Source: Bacteroidales bacterium
GTDB lineage: Bacteria; Bacteroidota; Bacteroidia; Bacteroidales; DTU049
Assembly (NCBI GenBank): GCA_018056215.1
Contig: JAGPGB010000034.1
Span: 1-9,020, forward strand
Direction: 5' to 3'
Length of the DNA stretch: 9,020 nucleotides
A model generated the notes under the pieces. It saw only the letters and a program-made list of their open reading frames with translations. It was not told the DNA's origin and made no database searches. The translations under genes were made by a program, and so were the position numbers. Positions 4,720 through 9,020 of the stretch are shown here, piece by piece (position 1 is the first letter of the stretch; each line of letters begins with the position of its first letter).

Positions 4720-7596
4720 ATGAAAAAATGTTTTTATTTACTAATAATATTTATTACTACAAATAATTTTTTAATAGCCCAGATAGACTGGAATAATAGA
4801 GAAGCAAATTTATATGCTAAGCATTATTTATCTAAGCTCAGCTGGGATGAAAAGATAGCACAATTGATATTTCAAGGAATCAGAATAGATGCAAATGATA
4901 CAGAAGTATTTAAAAGATTCAAAAATCAATTAGACACATTATGTCCTGGAGGAATAATTTTACTGAGAATGAGTTCTCAAGATTATAAAAAACTAATAGA
5001 TATTGCTGATAAATGTGGTAAACCACCTATAATATTCACAATGGATGGAGAATGGGGATTAGGTATGAGATTTACAAATTTTAAATCGCTGCCAAGATTT
5101 ATGACCGTAAGTGCTACGGGCAATGATAGTTTATTTTATTATTATGGCAATATCATTGGTAAACATTTCTCATTAGCATCGCTACCAATTAACTTCACTC
5201 CTATTTTAGATATAAATGACCAGCCACTTAATCCAGTTATTGGCACTAGAGCAATATCAGATGACCCTTTAGAAGTGATAAAAAGAGCTGAATTATTTAT
5301 TGAAGGACTAAATGAATATAAAGTGCAGCCTGTAATTAAACATTTCCCAGGTCATGGTAATACTATTACTGACTCACATTATAATTTGCCATTCCTAAAT
5401 ATGCCAATAGATGTTTTCAAATCTAAACATTTATTACCTTTTACATATTTCATTAATAAAAATGTTCCTTTTCTGATGGTCGGACACCTTAGCTATCCAG
5501 CATATACTCATGATAGTCTGCCCGCCACTGTCAATCCTATAATTACTAAAAATTTATTACAAGATACATTACATTTTAATGGACTAGTATTCTCTGACGC
5601 TCTAAATATGAAAGCTTTAGCTCAGCTACCATATGACTCTATGATAATAAAAGCTCTACAGTCAGGTATTGATGTTCTACTTTTACCAGATAATCCTTAC
5701 AAAGTAGTTTCCATTATTAAAAAAGCTGTGAAAGAAAAAAAAATTGATTCATTAGAAATAGAAAATAAAGTTAAAAAAATTTTAATAGCTAAATACTTTA
5801 TTATTAGTGAATTTCCACTAAATAATTATAAACATTATCTAACTGATAAATATATAAATTTATACAATAATGAAATAGACAGTTTATCTCAAATTATATA
5901 CTCAAAAGCTATAACTTTATTAAAAAATGATAATGCCATTCCTCTCAAATATGATTATGGTAAAGTAGCTATGCTAAATATTGTAAACAATAAACCACAT
6001 TATACAGACTCAATATGGTCGAGATATTTCTATTTTGATAATTATTCACTCAAGGATACTACATTATTAAAAAATAATTTAAATAATTATGATTTATTCA
6101 TAGTAAATTTATTTGTTGGCTCTATGAATAACAACAATGGTAGAGATAGCCTAACAATTGATTGGTTAGAAAAATTATCTAATCGACATAAAATAATCTT
6201 AAATATCATAGGACAGCCATTTATATTAGCTAAATTTAAAAATCCTGATAACTTCACTGCCATCACAACTACCTATGACATTGATTCAATAGCTATCTCA
6301 ATGTTAGCAGAAAAATTAGTGGGTAATAGCACTTTTGAGGGTAAACTGCCAATAGCAATAAATGAATATTTCTATAAAGGACTAGGACTACATACAAATA
6401 TTTTAACAAATATTATCAAATTTAATAATCCTCCATTAGGAAATATTACTGCTGTAGATGATATAATGCAGCAAGCTCTAATAGACAGCACTTTCCCAGG
6501 TGCAGTAGTATTAGCTATCAAAGACAAACAAATTATTTATTACAAAACATTTGGTAAACAAACATACGACACACAAGCAATAAAAATAAATAGATACACA
6601 CTCTTTGATTTGGCATCACTTACTAAACCATTAGCTACTACCCTTGCAATAATGAAATTATATGAAGAAGGGAAAATAGATTTGCAAGCTCCTATTTATA
6701 AATATATCCCAGAATTGCATAATACGAATATTGGTAAAATCAAAATAGATCGTATTATGACACATTCTGCTGGCCTTCCACCATTTATCAATTTTTTTGA
6801 AATTTATAATCCTACAAAATACCCAGAATTATACTCAAAAATTCCTAATACTAATTATTATCAGGTAGCAGATAGTATTTTTATTAATAAAACTATTAAA
6901 GATAGCATAATTAATTATCTAAAGAAAAACATCACTCCTAATCCCAATATAGGAGTTGGATATTCAGATATTGGTTTTATACTACTGAGATTTGCTATCG
7001 AGAATATTACTAAAATGAGATTAGATGAATATGTAAGTCAAAATATTTATAAATCATTAAATATTAAAAGATTATGCTATTTACCATTAAATAAATTTGA
7101 TAAAAAAGAAATAGCTCCTACAGAATATGACAGTATATTTAGAAAACAACTATTATGGGGATATGTGCATGATGGCAATGCAGCATTATTAGGAGGTATT
7201 TCAGGTCATGCTGGCCTCTTTGGTAATGCAGAATCCATTGCAATAATACTACAAATGCTATTAGATAATGGTGAATATGAAGGAGTTAAATTATTTAAAC
7301 CAGAAACCATACAAAAATTCACATCTGTATATTTTGATAAAAATAGAAGAGGATTAGGCTTTGATAAACCTGCATTAAATGGTCTAGAAAGTCCTGCATG
7401 TGAATTAGCTTCACCATATAGTTATGGACATTATGGATTTACTGGTACTATGTTTTGGGTAGACCCACAATATGATTTAATATATATATTTTTATCAAAC
7501 AGAGTATATCCGACAGCAAATAATACGAAAATTTCTAAAAATTCTATTAGAACAAAAGTACAACAAGCTATCTACCAAAGTATAATAAATAATTGA
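4720..7596 (+). CDS. Secreted NagZ-type GH3 beta-N-acetylglucosaminidase fused to a beta-lactamase-fold serine hydrolase
   Basis: A 958-residue protein. A signal peptide (1-20, probable cleavage at FLIA-QIDW) without a lipobox predicts export to the periplasm. The GH3 TIM-barrel (about 30-360) carries the GlcNAcase signature KHFPGHG (207-213) followed by DSH (218-220; the Asp-His pair acts as general acid/base in NagZ) and the nucleophile Asp293 in FSDALNM. Residues about 390-545 look like a worn GH3 C-terminal alpha/beta domain. From about 575 to 955 there is a class C beta-lactamase/esterase-like domain: S633-L-T-K636 as the S-x-x-K nucleophile motif, Y748-S-D as the YxN-type motif, GHAGLF (829-834), and H904-YGFTGT as the third motif. 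The expected role is peptidoglycan fragment breakdown: GlcNAc release by the first half, and peptide or amide cleavage by the second, by analogy with the separate Bacillus NagZ and AmiE enzymes. The second activity is inference. Single gene with its own promoter. Confidence 0.9.
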   Translation: MKKCFYLLIIFITTNNFLIAQIDWNNREANLYAKHYLSKLSWDEKIAQLIFQGIRIDANDTEVFKRFKNQLDTLCPGGIILLRMSSQDYKKLIDIADKCGKPPIIFTMDGEWGLGMRFTNFKSLPRFMTVSATGNDSLFYYYGNIIGKHFSLASLPINFTPILDINDQPLNPVIGTRAISDDPLEVIKRAELFIEGLNEYKVQPVIKHFPGHGNTITDSHYNLPFLNMPIDVFKSKHLLPFTYFINKNVPFLMVGHLSYPAYTHDSLPATVNPIITKNLLQDTLHFNGLVFSDALNMKALAQLPYDSMIIKALQSGIDVLLLPDNPYKVVSIIKKAVKEKKIDSLEIENKVKKILIAKYFIISEFPLNNYKHYLTDKYINLYNNEIDSLSQIIYSKAITLLKNDNAIPLKYDYGKVAMLNIVNNKPHYTDSIWSRYFYFDNYSLKDTTLLKNNLNNYDLFIVNLFVGSMNNNNGRDSLTIDWLEKLSNRHKIILNIIGQPFILAKFKNPDNFTAITTTYDIDSIAISMLAEKLVGNSTFEGKLPIAINEYFYKGLGLHTNILTNIIKFNNPPLGNITAVDDIMQQALIDSTFPGAVVLAIKDKQIIYYKTFGKQTYDTQAIKINRYTLFDLASLTKPLATTLAIMKLYEEGKIDLQAPIYKYIPELHNTNIGKIKIDRIMTHSAGLPPFINFFEIYNPTKYPELYSKIPNTNYYQVADSIFINKTIKDSIINYLKKNITPNPNIGVGYSDIGFILLRFAIENITKMRLDEYVSQNIYKSLNIKRLCYLPLNKFDKKEIAPTEYDSIFRKQLLWGYVHDGNAALLGGISGHAGLFGNAESIAIILQMLLDNGEYEGVKLFKPETIQKFTSVYFDKNRRGLGFDKPALNGLESPACELASPYSYGHYGFTGTMFWVDPQYDLIYIFLSNRVYPTANNTKISKNSIRTKVQQAIYQSIINN

Positions 7597-7631
7597 CAAA
7601 TATAGTCCTTACTATTTATAATAGAATAAAA

Positions 7632-7668
7632 AAAGTATAAAGTTTCAATTAATTTTTTGACAAAAAAT
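7632..7668 (+). repeat. Left copy of a direct repeat flanking the IS
   Basis: The stretch AAAGTATAAA, then TTT, AAT, AATTTTTT and AAAAAAT recurs in the same order and orientation at 8940-8973. By hand alignment 31 bases match, with one substitution, two single-base gaps and a differing centre (GAC here, AT there). Both copies contain a T6/A6 palindrome; here 7649-7671 is a perfect odd palindrome around A7660. The palindrome lies about 50-75 bases after the end of the fusion gene and could serve as a weak AT-only hairpin. AT-richness raises the chance of coincidence, but the colinear match is long. Confidence 0.45.
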
Positions 7669-7698
7669 TAAGAATAAATGAATAGGCGTAGGATGTAA

Positions 7699-7721
7699 GG
7701 GTAAGGTAATGAATTATAACA
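7699..7721 (+). repeat. Candidate left terminal inverted repeat of the IS
   Basis: Starts GGGTAAGG and ends ATAACA. It pairs imperfectly with the complement of 8869-8893. It also sits in a short GC-richer patch with a GTAAGG hexamer repeated head to tail at 7695-7700 and 7701-7706, which could shift the true end by six bases. Confidence 0.35.
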
Positions 7722-7767
7722 TTTTAATGTTTTATTTAAAATATTTTATAATTTCAATAAAATAAAT

Positions 7768-7775
7768 TAATTTTG
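7768..7775 (+). promoter_or_regulatory. -7 promoter element of the transposase gene
   Basis: TAATTTTG matches TAnnTTTG exactly, 17 bases before the ATG at 7792. Unlike the other exact -7 elements in this window it is followed by TTAAAA rather than CAAA. No G-containing -33 box is seen (TTTTA at 7744-7748). Confidence 0.5.
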
Positions 7776-7791
7776 TTAAAAATTTTTAATT

Positions 7792-8784
7792 ATGCAAAAG
7801 TTATTAGAAAACATTGATAAATACTTGGCTATACCCAAGGATCACAAACGAGATTTCCTTGATCAGCTATATCAGTATCTTGTTAATAGCAATGCTACTG
7901 CCGTTGATTACCAACAAGTAAAGATTCAATCTACCGCAGCTATATGCCCAGACTGCAGAAGTGAAAATGTTATAAAAGTTGGCAAAAGAAATGGCAGACA
8001 AGTATACAAATGCAAATCTTGTGGTTATCAATTTCGTGAGACTGCTCGCACCTTTGTTTATCGTATGCGAAAATATCCATTAATGCTTGATTATATGAGA
8101 TGTATGCTTGAGGGTAAAAGTCTGCGAACTTGTGCTAATGAGGTTGGCATTTGCTTAAAAACTAGCTTCGAATGGAGACACAAAATATTAGCAGCTATTA
8201 GAGCATTAGAAGGTGGAATAAGTTTCTCTGGAATTGTGGAAGCTGATGAACTACTAATGAAATATTCAGAAAAAGGGAGAAAGTTTAAAAACAAAGAAGA
8301 ATATCGAAGAGCTAAAAGGAAGAAACATCCCAAGATAGCAGTATTAGTAGTAACAGACAGAGAAGGTAATATTCTTTTTAAACAGGTTGGAGAGAAAAAA
8401 GTAAAAAATGAACAATTGAGAGATGAACTCAAGAGTAGATTATCAGAAAACAATCTGATATGTGTGAAGCCAAAGAAAGAGTTCAGAAAAGGAGTAAAGG
8501 GTTTACAGAGTAAAAAAGTAATAGTAAATAAAAGACAGATTAAACGAGGGATTTATAGTGTAAAAATCGTTGAGAGTAAAATAAGTGATTTCAAGACATG
8601 GTTGAGTAGGTTTCACGGGGTAGCTACGAAGTACTTGCAGAGCTATCTGATGTGGTTTGTGATAATGAATAAGTACCTTAAAGAGTTGATAGATTCTGAC
8701 ATTGGGCGACTACTGAACTTGTCATCGCACGACAGATGGGCGTGGGATAAGTATAGAGAGATAGTTAGTCAGAGATATTATTAA
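7792..8784 (+). CDS. IS1595-family (ISXO2/Merlin-like DDE) transposase, second catalytic Asp apparently replaced
   Basis: 330 residues. The N-terminal zinc ribbon has C52-P-D-C55 and C74-K-S-C77 (CPDC ... YKCKSCGYQF), followed by a helix-turn-helix-like stretch SLRTCANEVGICLKTSFEWR (110-129). The DDE domain begins with GIVEADEL (first Asp at 152), then YSEKGRK and AVLVVTDREGN (183-193). The ending GIYSVKIVESKISDFKTW, then LSRFHGVATKYLQSYLMWF (271-289), is the IS1595 signature region. In relatives I remember, the second catalytic Asp sits in an LCTD(G/S)HR motif; here the aligned stretch is LICVKPKKEF, with Lys226 in that place. The third position, often Asn in VNxYHS, is Glu261 here. The reading frame is open, so this is not a frameshift. 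It is either inactive, adapted, or uses a different residue. The 3' part of the gene is noticeably less AT-rich than its neighbours. ATG at 7792 is the only sensible start. Confidence 0.88.
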   Translation: MQKLLENIDKYLAIPKDHKRDFLDQLYQYLVNSNATAVDYQQVKIQSTAAICPDCRSENVIKVGKRNGRQVYKCKSCGYQFRETARTFVYRMRKYPLMLDYMRCMLEGKSLRTCANEVGICLKTSFEWRHKILAAIRALEGGISFSGIVEADELLMKYSEKGRKFKNKEEYRRAKRKKHPKIAVLVVTDREGNILFKQVGEKKVKNEQLRDELKSRLSENNLICVKPKKEFRKGVKGLQSKKVIVNKRQIKRGIYSVKIVESKISDFKTWLSRFHGVATKYLQSYLMWFVIMNKYLKELIDSDIGRLLNLSSHDRWAWDKYREIVSQRYY

Positions 8785-8796
8785 CATACTTTTAAG

Positions 8797-8814
8797 TATA
8801 ACATATTTGTTATA
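8797..8814 (+). terminator. Stem-loop after the transposase gene, possible weak terminator
   Basis: TATAACA (8797-8803) pairs with TGTTATA (8808-8814) around loop TATT, 13 bases after the stop. It is followed by a C/T-rich tract rather than a pure T run. A second, overlapping inverted repeat, ATACTT-TT-AAGTAT, lies at 8786-8799, so the two hairpins would be mutually exclusive. Termination is possible but not convincing. Confidence 0.35.
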
Positions 8815-8862
8815 TCTTCCCTTATTTCTTATTCTCTTCCCTTTTATTTAATTTCTCCCTTT
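8815..8862. repeat. G-free pyrimidine-rich tract with three phased CCCTT repeats
   Basis: TCTTCCCTT occurs exactly at 8815-8823 and 8835-8843 (20 bases apart), with a third variant TCTCCCTTT at 8854-8862 (CCC 18 bases further). The plus strand has no G from 8810 to 8864. The spacing is close to two helical turns, so the repeats face the same side of the DNA. Lying between the transposase stop and the proposed right end, they could be subterminal binding sites; that function is inference. Confidence 0.5.
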
Positions 8863-8868
8863 AAGCAT

Positions 8869-8893
8869 TGTTATGTAAGGTATTTTCTTGACC
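8869..8893 (-). repeat. Candidate right terminal inverted repeat of the IS
   Basis: Read on the minus strand it begins GGTCAAG and ends CATAACA, pairing imperfectly with 7699-7721 (17 matches with a two-base gap). It abuts the 14-bp tandem repeats that start at 8894. Confidence 0.35.
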
Positions 8894-8950
8894 TTTTAAA
8901 TATAAATTTTTAAATATAAATTTTTAAATATAAATTTTGAAAGTATAAAT
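8894..8950 (+). repeat. 14-bp tandem repeat, three exact copies plus one degenerate copy
   Basis: The unit TTTTAAATATAAAT is repeated exactly at 8894-8907, 8908-8921 and 8922-8935. A fourth, 15-base copy (TTTGAAAGTATAAAT) at 8936-8950 differs by two G substitutions and an inserted base. The array begins immediately after the proposed right end of the IS and runs into the direct repeat at 8940-8973. No coding function is visible; such arrays can vary in copy number by replication slippage. Confidence 0.9.
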
Positions 8951-8973
8951 TTTAATAATTTTTTATAAAAAAT
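8940..8973 (+). repeat. Right copy of the direct repeat flanking the IS
   Basis: Matches 7632-7668 at 31 positions in the same orientation. It ends in the perfect 16-base palindrome ATTTTTTATAAAAAAT (8958-8973). It overlaps the degenerate last unit of the tandem array and lies 24 bases upstream of a promoter-like -7 box, so it might be part of an upstream regulatory region. Confidence 0.45.
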
Positions 8974-8996
8974 GAAATTATATATATAATATTTTG

Positions 8997-9004
8997 TACT
9001 TTTG
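8997..9004 (+). promoter_or_regulatory. -7 promoter element for a gene beyond the right edge
   Basis: TACTTTTG matches TAnnTTTG exactly and is followed by CAAAAAA, the same extension seen at the tRNA, YitT-family and fusion-gene promoters. No start codon follows within the remaining 16 bases, so the gene it serves lies outside the window. No clear -33 TTG is visible. Confidence 0.5.
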
Positions 9005-9020
9005 CAAAAAATTATTAACA

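Larger units (their letters stand above)
7699..8893 (+). mobile_element. Probable IS1595-family insertion sequence, boundaries provisional
   Basis: About 1195 bp containing a single transposase gene. The proposed ends pair as an imperfect terminal inverted repeat: the left end reads GGGTAAGGTAATGAATTA then TAACA, and the right end read inward is GGTCAAGAAAATACCTTA then CATAACA. That is 12 of 18 matches plus a shared TAACA after a two-base gap. Both ends begin with GG, as I recall for this family. The flanking 8-mers (GGATGTAA and TTTTAAAT) do not match, so no target duplication supports these borders. An alternative uses ATGTAAGG, present at 7693-7700 and 8873-8880, as an 8-bp duplication; the ends then would not be inverted repeats. 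The gene is certain, the ends are not. Confidence 0.6.

Noticed and set aside
7612..7624. CTATT-TAT-AATAG hairpin followed by an A-rich run after the fusion gene
   Set aside because: The 5-bp AT-rich stem lacks a T tail on the plus strand, so it is not a credible terminator.
8091..8453. 120-codon minus-strand open frame inside the transposase gene
   Set aside because: It is wholly antisense to a well-supported transposase, with a composition typical of a shadow frame and no recognisable motif.
8894..8950. Could the evenly spaced repeats be a CRISPR array
   Set aside because: The units are 14 bp and directly contiguous with no spacers, and no cas-like gene is present.

Overview
The window looks like chromosomal DNA from a member of the Bacteroidota (Bacteroidetes). 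The reasons are strong AT-richness, several intergenic -7 boxes of the TAnnTTTG type used by this phylum, no clear Shine-Dalgarno sequences before the starts, and proteins whose family-level features (RseP, an M23-like protein with an LR-x-YIPGY motif, a GlcNAcase/serine-hydrolase fusion) resemble Bacteroidota versions. I cannot name a genus.

Layout. Positions 1-173 hold no intact gene but carry a short, GC-richer shard of an RHS-repeat core. Positions 174-3432 are a tight minus-strand operon: a LytM/M23-like membrane protein, then dxr (MEP isoprenoid pathway), then rseP (site-2 intramembrane protease). The first two genes overlap by ATGA and the last two are 5 bases apart. A plus-strand tRNA-Arg(ACG) with its own promoter follows at 3541-3614. 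A perfect 17-bp stem terminator lies between it and the convergent YitT-family membrane protein gene (3687-4583, minus). The 136-bp gap 4584-4719 holds two divergent promoters. Reading right is a 958-residue secreted protein (4720-7596) that joins a NagZ-type family 3 beta-N-acetylglucosaminidase to a beta-lactamase-fold serine hydrolase. The right end (about 7699-8893) is a probable IS1595-family insertion sequence with one 330-residue transposase gene. It is followed by three exact 14-bp tandem repeats and a promoter that reads out of the window.

Function. The native genes are mostly envelope-related: peptidoglycan turnover (the fusion enzyme, possibly the LytM-like protein), membrane proteolysis (RseP) and the isoprenoid supply needed for lipid carriers and quinones (Dxr).

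I see no clearly new multi-gene system. The best leads are: a tRNA in which the nearly universal G19-C56 tertiary pair appears replaced by A19-U56; a LytM domain lacking its recognisable catalytic residues; a transposase whose second catalytic Asp position reads Lys; an approximately 35-bp direct repeat flanking the IS; and the RHS shard.
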